Positions 24,001 to 33,700 of a DNA stretch of 64,000 nucleotides are shown in pieces. A program made the translations under genes and the position numbers. The notes beneath the pieces were generated by a model. The model was not told the origin of the DNA. It was given only the letters and a program-made list of their open reading frames with translations, and searched no databases. The stretch covers positions 1-64,000 of the IMG/VR virus record IMGVR_UViG_3300032240_000412; one strand, given 5' to 3'. The stretch's first letter is position 1. Each line of letters opens with the position of its first letter. Origin of the DNA: a virus.

Positions 24001-25766
24001 TTTATATCTACATCGGTGTTGTAGCTGGTGTAACCATTTTCTTTGACCACATGCAGGGTATTGTTGACACGACCTGCCAGTTCATCTTTGTGCGATACTA
24101 GCCAAATACTCTTGTTGGCTTCTCTACTCATCTTCTTGAGAATAGCCAAACTGTTTTCAACTCCGGAACTATCCATGCCGCTGTCAACCAACTCATCAAT
24201 AAACAACAAGTTGATGGGTTGATACAGACTTTCCCAAACATCGCGGAATGCCCAACTCAACGACAGGATCAAGCGATTGCGTTCACCTCGACTCAAGTTG
24301 TCAAAGTCCAAATCTCTGCCCAGTTCTGTGATAGCCACAGTCAAGTCGTTGTTGAACTTGACCGTATGCGGCAAGCCGATGCGATCCAGATACTGCCCCA
24401 ATCTGGCATTCAAGTAACTCAAGTTTTGATCAATGATACGTTTACGGATAAAACTATCTTTGTTGGTCAACAGTTTTAACAAAAACTCTTGATGGTCTTT
24501 AAGATTGACCAACTCGTTCATTACAGCGTAGTCAATTTCTTCTACACCTTGCTCTTGCATTTCTTTAATTTGTTCTGTGTATGGATCGTGTTCGTTTTGT
24601 TTAGCAGATAATTGTGCTAAAATACTGCCCATACTTGATCGATGTTCAAATGCATCGCTTTCTCGATCATAGAACACCTGCGGCTGTGCTCCTAGTTTGC
24701 CCAGTGCTTTGAGTGCTTCAGTGTGTTCTAACCACTGTGTGTTGGTTGCCAGTGCTTGTAAAGATGTTTCTTGTAGTTGTTTTTGTTTTTCTTCCAGTAG
24801 CTTTTCTTGTTTGTCATCGTGAAAAGACTGTCCGCAACTGTGACAGGTATGATTTTCTAAACTAGCAATATCTGATTTTAGTTTTTCAATTTCTTTGAGT
24901 TCTCGAGCTTCGTCGAGCTCGCAACGTTTGACCCAATTTGTTAAGTCTTTAATTTGTTTTGCTTTGTCGTTATACACTGTCAGTGCCTGGTGTGCCAACA
25001 GCTCTGACTCAATATCCAAAGCATTGAGCTCATCAAATGCACTTTGTAATTTAGCAATATCTTCGTTGTGTTTGTTTTGCCAAAGAGTTTGTCTGCGAAT
25101 TAAAGCATCAATTTGATCTTGAATGCGTTTGTTAGCGTCAGTGACAGCCTTGATACGATATTCTTCTGATGTGATGGCTTCCTTGGTTGCCTTGCTTAGT
25201 TCTTTAAGATTGTCGGCCTTTTCGCTGAGTAAAGTAATACCCAGCAACTGTTCAATGATTGTGCGTTGATCATTGGCCTTTAAGCTAAGAAAAGGTTCAG
25301 TGTAAGTATTCAGCGCCACAATGTGTTTGAACATGTCATGGCTCATGCCCAACATGCGTTCAATTTCTTGCTGTGTTTCTCTTGAATCGCCCTGGGCATC
25401 GTCAGTGATTTCTTTTTCAACTTCACCAACAAAAAACTTCATGATACCAGGCTTGCGCCCTCGTTCGATGCGATAACTAATACCGTCTTTTTCAAAATCA
25501 ATACAAACCAACATGCCTTTGGCATTGGTCTTGTTGATCAAGTTGTCTTTTTTAATGTTGGTTAAGGCGTTGCCGTAAAGGGCATAGCTCAGAGCATTGA
25601 TAATGGTTGTTTTACCTGTGCCGTTACGTGCTCCGCTGTCGTCACCTCCTAGGTCCAAGTTTTCGCCTAGTACCAGGGTCAAGTCGTTACGGTCAAAGTT
25701 AACAGCTTGAGTAGCATTACCTACGCTCATGAAGTTTTTAACAGTTAGATCTTTTATTTTAAACAT
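23997..25766 (-). CDS. 46: Recombination endonuclease subunit gp46 (SbcC/Rad50-like)
   Basis: ATPase subunit of the gp46/gp47 complex that resects DNA ends for recombination-dependent replication and host DNA degradation. Walker A is GARNGTGKTT (residues 45-54), the zinc-hook CxxC is HTCHSCGQSF near residue 307, the ABC signature is LSRGERNRLILSLSWAF near 494, and Walker B is LLFIDELVDSGMD near 523. The two coiled-coil arms flank the hook. Length 589 aa matches T4 gp46 (560). Unusually, a SGNH hydrolase-like gene separates it from gp47. Confidence 0.96.
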   Translation of the reverse strand: MFKIKDLTVKNFMSVGNATQAVNFDRNDLTLVLGENLDLGGDDSGARNGTGKTTIINALSYALYGNALTNIKKDNLINKTNAKGMLVCIDFEKDGISYRIERGRKPGIMKFFVGEVEKEITDDAQGDSRETQQEIERMLGMSHDMFKHIVALNTYTEPFLSLKANDQRTIIEQLLGITLLSEKADNLKELSKATKEAITSEEYRIKAVTDANKRIQDQIDALIRRQTLWQNKHNEDIAKLQSAFDELNALDIESELLAHQALTVYNDKAKQIKDLTNWVKRCELDEARELKEIEKLKSDIASLENHTCHSCGQSFHDDKQEKLLEEKQKQLQETSLQALATNTQWLEHTEALKALGKLGAQPQVFYDRESDAFEHRSSMGSILAQLSAKQNEHDPYTEQIKEMQEQGVEEIDYAVMNELVNLKDHQEFLLKLLTNKDSFIRKRIIDQNLSYLNARLGQYLDRIGLPHTVKFNNDLTVAITELGRDLDFDNLSRGERNRLILSLSWAFRDVWESLYQPINLLFIDELVDSGMDSSGVENSLAILKKMSREANKSIWLVSHKDELAGRVNNTLHVVKENGYTSYNTDVDIK

Positions 25767-26458
25767 AGATGCTCGTAAATTAAGTTGGCTACATAGCTGT
25801 GGCCTTCTTTTGTTAAATGCCCTGTTGCAGTTACCGGAAACAGATTGTTGACTTTAATAGACGCAATGTAAAAATCGTTCCATTTAACAAAAGAGTCAGT
25901 GTCGATCAGACTTACATAATACTGTATTTCGTTCCACTCGTCAATGATTTGATTATCGTTCATGACTTCTAGATTAATAAGTTTGGAAAAAGATGCCGGT
26001 CCGTTTAACCAAACTGACAAATTGTTTTCTAACGCATTGATCATTACGTATTTTTTACCATGACTTTTTAACAAAGTTTGTAATTGAATAATTTGTTGTA
26101 GCCAAAGTTTAAAAGCATACAACTCGTTGTGCCAATGACTATAAAGTACCTTGCCCCAATTTTGATAGTGGGATTTACTTTCGTAATTGGGGTGTGATAA
26201 ACTTGGATTAAAATTTATTTCGTGGTTATTAGTTGAATCATAAAAAGTATATCTACTAGTACTGGTCCATCCAATTAAGAATAAATCAAAATCTTTTAAG
26301 TTACGAATAGTCTGATATACAGTGCGCGAGTTGGTACCGCCATCAACAGCATGATTCAGTAAGGGCGCACTCAGGCGCTCAGCAATCAGTTGCGGCCAGG
26401 CGTTATTGTTTAAATGCAAGCCCGCGGTCAGACTGCATCCATTTGCATAGATTCTCAC
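25754..26458 (-). CDS. SGNH/GDSL hydrolase-like protein, 234 aa
   Basis: IYANGCSLTAG (Ser9) corresponds to block I of SGNH hydrolases, LLNHAVDGGTNSRTVYQTIR to block II with its Gly, and GHLTKEGHSYVANLIYEHLC to block V with the catalytic His. The Asp usually three residues before the His is not obvious, so activity is uncertain. SGNH enzymes remove acyl groups from glycans or lipids. The gene is inserted between gp47 and gp46 with ATGA-type and 13-nt overlaps, so it is cotranslated with the recombination enzymes. The substrate may be a host glycan or a phage-made modification. Confidence 0.75.
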   Translation of the reverse strand: MRIYANGCSLTAGLHLNNNAWPQLIAERLSAPLLNHAVDGGTNSRTVYQTIRNLKDFDLFLIGWTSTSRYTFYDSTNNHEINFNPSLSHPNYESKSHYQNWGKVLYSHWHNELYAFKLWLQQIIQLQTLLKSHGKKYVMINALENNLSVWLNGPASFSKLINLEVMNDNQIIDEWNEIQYYVSLIDTDSFVKWNDFYIASIKVNNLFPVTATGHLTKEGHSYVANLIYEHLCLK

Positions 26459-27471
26459 AGATTCTTATAGATATCTAAAAGTAGTGTAGGATTGTACTGC
26501 TTACTGTCAATAGTACTCAATTGACTAAACACAATCTGATCTACACTTTCAAATTCGATGTTGCCTTGTATTTCGTATTCTGTAAGCTCTGTGACTTTGG
26601 CCGGAATCAAGGTAATCTCACGTAGCTTGTAGGTATCGATAAAGGTCTCTTTAATAAATGTTGCTTCTTCGTAGCTAATATCAATATCCAAGTTTACACG
26701 AACGTGCATGTTTGGTTTTAACATAACCTCGGTGTGCTTTAATACATCGCTGAGTTGGAATACTCGATACATGGGTTGATTGGGCCATGCATGAAATTCT
26801 GGCTCTTGCCCCCACTCCAAGATCATCAGCCCTCTATCATCGTCACCGGCATCAGCATAGTTATGAGGGAAACAGTTGCCCACATAAGTCACATTCTTTT
26901 TAGTCTGCCTTTTATGAAAGTGACCACTGAACACATGCTCAAATCCTTCTAGCGCATCAACACGAAAATCTCCGTGCTCGGGCATGGCCACCATGGCATT
27001 CATTAGATACCCAGGCAATTCAAAGTGCCCAAACATGTACTTGCCTTTTAGTCTAGGTAATTTTTTATGATCATCTCCCACAAGCCAAGGAGCAATAGTA
27101 ACATCGCCGCTGGTAAACCAATCATTAACAATATGAATGTTTGGTAAATGTTTTGCCCATTCTACACTCTGCACATCACGTTTATCACGATAATATAAAT
27201 CATGATTGCCAGGAATAAAGTACACATTATCAAAATTGTCATTCATGTGCTCTAATGCACGTAGACTGTATCCTAGTGTAAGGATGTTGATGCTTGCACG
27301 ATTATTGTGCCAGTCGCCAAGAAACAAACAGGTTTCACAGCCTTTTTCTTGGGCTTTAGCAGTAGCCCATTTAACAAAGTTCAAGCAGTCTTCGTTGTGC
27401 AATTGGCTGTTTGATTTCAATCCAAAGTGTATGTCCGTGAATACGGCCGCTTTTTTAAATAGATTCGACAT
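26455..27471 (-). CDS. 47: Recombination endonuclease subunit gp47 (SbcD/Mre11-like)
   Basis: Metallophosphoesterase nuclease partner of gp46. The five motifs are present in order: FTDIHFG (residues ~11-17), LFLGDWHNNR, YFIPGNHDLYYRD, FGHFELPG and FSGHFHKRQ, giving the two-metal Mre11 site. The 338-residue length is right for gp47. It overlaps the sulfotransferase-like gene upstream by 17 nt and the SGNH gene downstream by ATGA. Confidence 0.96.
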   Translation of the reverse strand: MSNLFKKAAVFTDIHFGLKSNSQLHNEDCLNFVKWATAKAQEKGCETCLFLGDWHNNRASINILTLGYSLRALEHMNDNFDNVYFIPGNHDLYYRDKRDVQSVEWAKHLPNIHIVNDWFTSGDVTIAPWLVGDDHKKLPRLKGKYMFGHFELPGYLMNAMVAMPEHGDFRVDALEGFEHVFSGHFHKRQTKKNVTYVGNCFPHNYADAGDDDRGLMILEWGQEPEFHAWPNQPMYRVFQLSDVLKHTEVMLKPNMHVRVNLDIDISYEEATFIKETFIDTYKLREITLIPAKVTELTEYEIQGNIEFESVDQIVFSQLSTIDSKQYNPTLLLDIYKNL

Positions 27472-28372
27472 TAACTAACAGTTTCCTTAGGTCATTTGTA
27501 TTCGTAGGAAATACATTTAGATTATAACATTTTATTTCTAACGAATGCAACGATCTCAATGCCCATTGTATAATAGCTTCATCCACAATAGTTAATTCTA
27601 GCTCGGACCAGTCTATTTCTTTATCATTGACTACATAATCAACAACGGTGTTAACAATGTGGTCTTTGGTACTATGGCGTTGCAATGCAATCCATTTACA
27701 GTATATTTCTTCAAAGTTATCACAAACTTTGGGCAAGTTACAATACTCTAATAGAGTTTCAATAGTTCCTCTGAAGTCGGCGATTAAATCTTTAACATTG
27801 ACCTTTAGTAATCCTGGATGATCAAAACTACGTAATTCATCAATACCAGATTCTGACAGATGCTGTGGCCACATATAATACGAAAGGAATTCTCGAAGTT
27901 GCCAAACGTCCATGTCCTTTAAACTATCTACACCCCAATTTGAAAACTTGTGCAATACAGACTTTTCAATATGTGACATGTACCCTTCTTGAAATATCTT
28001 TTCAAATTTGTTATTGATGATCAAAAGGAACAGATCTTCGTTGGTGTATAAAAACACAGCACGATCGACAGCAGACAGTATTTCGTTTAAGTTTTCAGTA
28101 ACTGATTCATGTTCTAGTATTTTTGGATGCAAGCGAGCAACAGGGTAAACATCATCAGAATCCAAATACTTTCGCCACCCGTGAATATCAAACAGTAGAT
28201 TGCCCTTGTACTCGTGGCTGTTGCCGTTAGAACGAAAGGGTAGATAATCCACCTGTCCAGAAAAGTACATCAGGCACCATTCTACAAATGTGCCGTAACT
28301 GCCCCCAGAGTAAACAATAGGAACAGTTGTACGTTTACTCTTCGCTGGTATCGACTGCACCACTTGAAACAT
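27455..28372 (-). CDS. Putative sulfotransferase-like protein, 305 aa
   Basis: N-terminal strand-loop TVPIVYSGGSYGTFVEWCLM resembles a PAPS or nucleotide-binding loop, and LLKVNVKDLIADFRGTIETL then LEYCNLPKVCDNFEEIYCKW resembles the C-terminal helix-loop region of sulfotransferases. The family name is tentative because the canonical PxSGTT loop is altered to YSGGSYGT. It overlaps gp55 by 38 nt and gp47 by 17 nt. Together with the 261-aa gene at the operon end it suggests two transferases with related architecture flanking the recombination genes. Target unknown. Confidence 0.6.
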   Translation of the reverse strand: MFQVVQSIPAKSKRTTVPIVYSGGSYGTFVEWCLMYFSGQVDYLPFRSNGNSHEYKGNLLFDIHGWRKYLDSDDVYPVARLHPKILEHESVTENLNEILSAVDRAVFLYTNEDLFLLIINNKFEKIFQEGYMSHIEKSVLHKFSNWGVDSLKDMDVWQLREFLSYYMWPQHLSESGIDELRSFDHPGLLKVNVKDLIADFRGTIETLLEYCNLPKVCDNFEEIYCKWIALQRHSTKDHIVNTVVDYVVNDKEIDWSELELTIVDEAIIQWALRSLHSLEIKCYNLNVFPTNTNDLRKLLVNVESI

Positions 28373-29228
28373 AATGTCCAGTCATGCCTTGGCGTGTGTA
28401 ACTAGGAGTAAGTCCGTTCATTTCCATAATATCGTCACGCAAGTTTTGATTGCGCTTCTCAATGTTCAACACACGAGTAAAGCTGTTAGTGATAGCGGCA
28501 GTATAATACGCAAAAGGGTTCTGCGATTTTGATTCGTCAAATTGCAATCCAATTTGACTGAGTTGTAACAGGGCTTGGCTTCGCATTTCGTCATTGTAGG
28601 TGTATCCTCTCCAGTTTGATCTTGTGGCATAACGTTCACATAACTTCATGAACATGTGTGCCAACTTGGGAGTCATTTTGCCGTGATCTCTGCTGAATGA
28701 TCCATCTTCAAATGTGCCAACCCAATGGCTTTTCCCTACTAGCACAGGTTCGCTGTTTTCATTGATCATAAAATGTTGGAACGGAGGAAAGTTACACTTA
28801 CTAAATTTAATAGGATTTTCGTCGTCGTATTCGGTAAAAGTAGCATCTTCATCTTCTTCCAGTGCGGCCGCACGTTTGGCCGCACGAGTTGCCGCGGCCT
28901 TTTTTGTTTTAATATCGTCAACAGGAATATGATCAAAAGTCATTACACGTATTACTACTTCAGTTTCGGGTATTTTTGTGTATTTGATTTCAAATTCGTC
29001 TAATTTGCGTTTTTCACCGCGTTGTACAGCTTCTTCGTGTGCTAGCTTGGCCAATCGTTCTGCACGATTTTTACGAGCTTGTAATATGTTCTTTTTGTTG
29101 ATGCTGGCAAAACTAGGCAAGATTATATCGTAGTCGGCGTAGCTAGGGTCCAAGAAAACACAGTAAGAGCTTTTACTTTTGTGAATCTCTTTAAGAATAT
29201 CTTTGTTGTTCAGGTAGTTGTGTTTCAT
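28335..29228 (-). CDS. 55: Late sigma factor gp55
   Basis: Phage sigma factor that directs host RNA polymerase to TATAAATA late promoters, of which several exact copies occur in this window. The C-terminal half carries the conserved gp55 block: MFMKLCERYATRSNWRGYTY (about residue 187), NDEMRSQALLQLSQIGLQF, QNPFAYYTAAITNSFTRVLN and IEKRNQNLRDDIM, which is sigma region 2-like. At 297 aa it is much longer than T4 gp55 (185); the extra N-terminal ~140 residues are Lys/Arg/Glu-rich (RKNRAERLAKLAHEEAVQRG, TRAAKRAAALEEDEDATF). First gene of the nine-gene operon. Confidence 0.9.
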   Translation of the reverse strand: MKHNYLNNKDILKEIHKSKSSYCVFLDPSYADYDIILPSFASINKKNILQARKNRAERLAKLAHEEAVQRGEKRKLDEFEIKYTKIPETEVVIRVMTFDHIPVDDIKTKKAAATRAAKRAAALEEDEDATFTEYDDENPIKFSKCNFPPFQHFMINENSEPVLVGKSHWVGTFEDGSFSRDHGKMTPKLAHMFMKLCERYATRSNWRGYTYNDEMRSQALLQLSQIGLQFDESKSQNPFAYYTAAITNSFTRVLNIEKRNQNLRDDIMEMNGLTPSYTRQGMTGHYVSSGAVDTSEE

Positions 29229-29250
29229 AATGTCCTATTAATATAGTCAT

Positions 29251-29279
29251 ATTTTATGACCTATAAATACAAATAGCAA
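29251..29279 (-). promoter_or_regulatory. Sigma70-like promoter of the gp55-gp47-gp46 operon
   Basis: On the minus strand TTGCTA (29279-29274), 17-bp spacer and TAAAAT (29256-29251) form a moderate sigma70 match about 23 nt upstream of gp55 ATG. It overlaps the plus-strand late octamer at 29262-29269. Confidence 0.5.
29262..29269 (+). promoter_or_regulatory. T4-type late promoter TATAAATA of the baseplate operon
   Basis: Exact TATAAATA on the plus strand, 87 nt upstream of ATG 29357, the first gene of the 29-kb baseplate and fibre block. Confidence 0.7.
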
Positions 29280-29356
29280 GAGAAAAGTGTGGGGTATATG
29301 CAACATATTTAACCAAAATACTTGACCTCTAACTGATTTTTATACTGGAACCGATA

Positions 29357-30454
29357 ATGGCAGTTTTACTACCAAGACCAAAAGCCCCTTTAAGGATAGA
29401 CCCGCCAACAGATGAAGAATTGGCAGGGCTAGCCGCGGAAAATGTTGGCGAAGACACTGCCGGACCAACACCTGCACAAGTTGACCAACAGTCGATTGAT
29501 GAATTTGGCAATCTTGATCAAGCTATTGCAGACCACGGCCCTACTCCTACTCCGTACAGTCTAGGCGAATTTGAAGGACTTGATGAAGCAATTGGTGCCA
29601 ATGCAATCGACGATCAATTGAACGCTGATCGGTTAAATGATGTAGATCAGTCTGAAATAGACTTTGACCCTAGCAGTAGTAGACTTCAAAATGCCGGACT
29701 TGAATTTGGTGGTGAACTTTCTGGAATAGGATTGGATAACGCACCCACTACGGTAGAATTCATTGATTCAAGTTCAGAGTATCAAAAACCGGATATTCCA
29801 GACTGGCGAGTACAGGTGTCACTGGCCAACGCCAGTCCGTACTTTTACAACAGTTCCCATGCTGGTATATTGAGACCGTTGAAAGAGTCAGGCGGAGTTG
29901 TATTTCCTTACTTGCCAACAGTTAACGTTAACTATACAGCACGTTACACAGAACAAAAATTAACACACAGTAACTACAACAGTTATTTCTACGATGGATC
30001 CGAAGTTCAAGCCATTACAATAACAGGCGAATTTACAGTACAAAATCTGTCAGAAGGTCAATATTTAATGGCCGCAATTTACTTTTTCCGCGCCGCAACA
30101 AAAATGTGGTTTGGTGGCGAAGGCTCGCACGTTGGTACACCACCGCCATTGGTATTCCTTGACGGGTACGGAAGTCACTATTTCCCACATGTACCCTGTG
30201 TGCTGACACAGTTCCAACATACTATGCCCCCTGATTGCGATTATGTTTTTATTCCACACAGAGAAAGTTACAATGGCGCACCAATTGGACTGGGAAATCA
30301 AGGTGGACTAGGAACACGCATGCCTACTACCAGCAGTATTTCAATCACACTACAACCAGTTTACAGTAGAGAGTCTATTGCAACTAGATTTAACTTGGAT
30401 AAATTTGCCGCAGGTGAGCTACTACAAGCTGATGGCAAAGGAGGATTCATCTAA
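29357..30454 (+). CDS. 48: Baseplate tail-tube cap / junction protein gp48-like
   Basis: Residues ~148-350 match the gp48/gp54-type baseplate-tube protein: DWRVQVSLANASPYFYNSSH, VVFPYLPTVNVNYTARYTEQ then KLTHSNYNSYFYDGSEVQAI, EFTVQNLSEGQYLMAAIYFF then RAATKMWFGG, PPPLVFLDGYGSHYFPHVPC. In T4 gp48 and gp54 sit on the hub and start tail-tube growth. The first ~130 residues are acidic and low-complexity, with two copies of an EFxxLDxAI motif (29501-29530, 29563-29600). Its stop overlaps gp53 start by one base (TAATG). Confidence 0.82.
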   Translation: MAVLLPRPKAPLRIDPPTDEELAGLAAENVGEDTAGPTPAQVDQQSIDEFGNLDQAIADHGPTPTPYSLGEFEGLDEAIGANAIDDQLNADRLNDVDQSEIDFDPSSSRLQNAGLEFGGELSGIGLDNAPTTVEFIDSSSEYQKPDIPDWRVQVSLANASPYFYNSSHAGILRPLKESGGVVFPYLPTVNVNYTARYTEQKLTHSNYNSYFYDGSEVQAITITGEFTVQNLSEGQYLMAAIYFFRAATKMWFGGEGSHVGTPPPLVFLDGYGSHYFPHVPCVLTQFQHTMPPDCDYVFIPHRESYNGAPIGLGNQGGLGTRMPTTSSISITLQPVYSRESIATRFNLDKFAAGELLQADGKGGFI

Positions 30455-30753
30455 TGGCCGCATACGGAAAATTTAGCCCATATTATCAAACAGGTAATCA
30501 CGGATTTTTCTTAGACGTTATGACAGATCGCAAGATTCCAGCGATTGCAACAGACTCAACATTTATGATTACAAAAGTGTATGAATACAGACCCGACATG
30601 TTGGCATTTGACTTGTACGGATCTGCCAACTTATGGTGGGTATTCATACAGCGCAATCCTAACATTCTCAAAGATCCAATTTTTGATTTTAAAGCTGGAA
30701 CAGAAATTAAGCTACCTAAGAAAGCTACAATTGATACGTCTCTAGGAGTCTAA
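30454..30753 (+). CDS. 53: Baseplate wedge protein gp53
   Basis: 99 aa; the core SANLWWVFIQRNPNILKDPI then FDFKAGTEIKLPKK is the gp53 family signature (LysM-like C-terminus). gp53 clamps wedges to the hub. N-terminal YGKFSPYYQTGNHGFFLDVM also matches the family. It is a half-length version of T4 gp53 (196 aa), common in environmental T4-like phages. TAATG coupling to gp48 and 3-nt gap to the next gene. Confidence 0.85.
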   Translation: MAAYGKFSPYYQTGNHGFFLDVMTDRKIPAIATDSTFMITKVYEYRPDMLAFDLYGSANLWWVFIQRNPNILKDPIFDFKAGTEIKLPKKATIDTSLGV

Positions 30754-30756
30754 TAG

Positions 30757-33700
30757 ATGCCAGACTTTGAATTTGATGATCCATTTAACTCTGCATTTGG
30801 AGATGCAGTTGATCCTATTACAGGCAATCCTTACCCGGCGGCAGGTATCGATGACCCCACAATCGATCAATCGGCAATTGACAAAACAGAATTTGAGCTA
30901 GGTGCATTAGATCCAGAAGATCCTGCACGAGCCGATCTAGAAGAACAACTTGAACAGGAAGAAACGTCGGAAAACACACTGTCCGACGACGAAGAACACG
31001 ATCTACAAGCCGATGAGTTTGCTGGACTAGACGAAGCAGTGGGAGAACAAGAACTCAAGCGTATGCGCGATGAGGAATTGGATAACCCGGCCGATGATGT
31101 AATGGGACAGCCAGCAACTACCATATTGCCTGGACAAGATGCAAAAGTAAAAACCACACCTAACTCATTATCAAGTTATGCTTCTAGTACATATATTTTA
31201 ACTCTGCGAGCACTAACACCGGCTGACTACAATAGACTTGCTGAAGACCCACTTGCGTCAGACTCAACTCAGTCGCACAAACCACTTAGACCAAAAGTTA
31301 TTATTGCCAGTGCTGGCCGTAAAAGCCAAGACTTGCCACGTAACATTCACTTTACTGAAGATTTTTATTTTGAAAACTTAAAGTTTACCACAGTGGTAGG
31401 CATGAATGCCAGAAGTCGAGCGGCCAATGTCATCGAGCTGAGTTTCAGAATTGTTGAACCATATGGTTTTACGTTTCATAATCGCTTAGTTAAATTGGCA
31501 GAAGATACTGGAATACAGAGTATAGTAGAACAACCTTACCTATTGACCATAGACTTCTTTGGCTGGGGCGACGACGGCTCTTGGAGTCAGCAACAAGATC
31601 AAACCAAGAACATACCAATTAAAATTACTGCCATGAAGGCCAAGGTAAGCCAACGTGGCGGAGAGTACGACTGTCAGGCTATTCCTTATAACCATGCGGC
31701 CTTTCAAGATACCAATGTTACGACACCAGTTAACCTGGGAGTTAACGCAGATACAGTTTATAAGTTTTTTGATGATGCTGTTTCGACCAACTTGGCCGCA
31801 GAACAAGATCAACGAGAGTCTGAAGTAAAAGAAGCTGACAAAGCGGCATCAACAGGTGCTTATAGAACACCTGAGGGTAAAGCAGAAGCAGAAAAGAATG
31901 CACAAAACAAAGCGGCCAAGTTGAAGTCTCCTTACTATGTGTCTACTTTTGCCGGAGCAATCAACGACTGGTTTCGAGATTTAGTTAAAAAAGGCAACTG
32001 TCAGCACCCAATGAAAATATCGTTTGATATCGATAAACCCATTGGCGACAGCAAAATTGTTTTTCCTAAAAAGAACAACCCCAAAAATACACCAATGGCC
32101 AATCCGCAAGATCCTGCTCAGGCCAAGGAGTTGGCACGTACCAATGCTGGGCAAAAGGGCTCGGGTCCTGTTAATATCACCGAAGAAACATTTCCTATTC
32201 CGGCTGGAACCAACATCATCGAAGTTATTAACATGGTGGTCAGAAACAGTGACTATATTAGAAGTCAGTTGACAGATCCTAGCCAGGAAAAATACGATCC
32301 ACAGACTATCGCGGACCAGCAGGCCAAACCTTTAAACTGGTTTAGAGTAATACCCACAGTTAAATTAATAAACTTTGACTATAAAACAAACAAGTGGGCA
32401 AAAGCAATTACCTTCCACGTAAAACAATTTACATTTTATAACCAAAGAAACCCGTATGCACCTAAGGGACAACCAGAAGGTTGGGTCAAAGAATACAACT
32501 ATATCTACACTGGCAAAAATAAAGATGTAATTGACTTTGACATTGACTTTGACATGTTGTTCTATACTGCACTAACAGCACAAAAAGCCAAAATGGAATC
32601 ATTGAGTGGTGCGGCTGAAGCTGATGAGTCAAAACTGGCATCTGCCATGCCTACAGCAAATACCAAAACAGGATCTCCAGTGGTTTATAACTTTGTACCT
32701 GGTGATATACACAGTACTTCGTTGGGTGACGGTAACCGAGATAGTCAAACAATTACAGCCACAGACGTAGTTAAAAACATCTATAGTTCTGCACGTGGTG
32801 ATATGATCAACATTAAAATGAAAATCATTGGAGACCCAGAATTAATCAAGCAAGACGATGTATTTTACAATCCAAGCAATGCTGGGTATGACGAAGATCG
32901 CAATCAGTTCACACAAAACCAAAGTATAAAGTTTGATCGAGGCGAAGTACACGCAAAGATTACATTCAACACCCCGGTTGATATTGATGAAGCAACAGGC
33001 GGTATTGCTTACTTTGCTGGCGACAAAGTACAAAGTACATTTAGCGGATTGTACAAATTTACCACTGTGGAAAATGAATTCCAACGCGGCGAGTTTACAC
33101 AAACTCTATCATTGATTCGACTGCCCAATCAACCGGCATTTGACAACGTTGGGCCACTGGCAGGTAGTGCATCGGAAGGTACAAACAGTAAAATCAATAG
33201 ACAAGAGTCCGACACAGGAAGCACACGTGGACTTAAAGGGTCAGGAGATTTAACTGAATTGAGCGGAGAGTTAGACAGCTACCCCGAAGATGATAACACC
33301 GACATAGACACAACAGAGGACGAAGACAATACAGCAGTAACTGACGAAGAAGATACAGAATTAGACGATACCAGTGAAGCCGATCAAGAAGATGAAACTG
33401 GTGATGAATTTGACAACACCGAAGATGCAGAACTGCAGGATGTTGGCGACAACGCCGACACTATGGACATATCTGAAGCCCAAGATGAAGAAGGTAATGA
33501 AACAATTGAATTGTCGTCACCGAGCCCAGCAGTAGAAAACATTGTTGATGAAGCAGAAGCAATGGCACAGAGAGAAGCAGACCTACGTGCTCAGTACCCG
33601 CAACAGGCCGCTTTTGCAGATAAACTGGCCGCCGACCTTGACAGTCCAGACCCTAGAGTTAAAAAGGCCGCGGCCAAAACAATGATCGAAAGTGTAGGCA

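Noticed and set aside
29330-29356. Sigma70 promoter TTGACC...TATACT before gp48
   Set aside because: Spacer between the two hexamers is only 13 bp, too short; the exact late octamer at 29262 is a better candidate.
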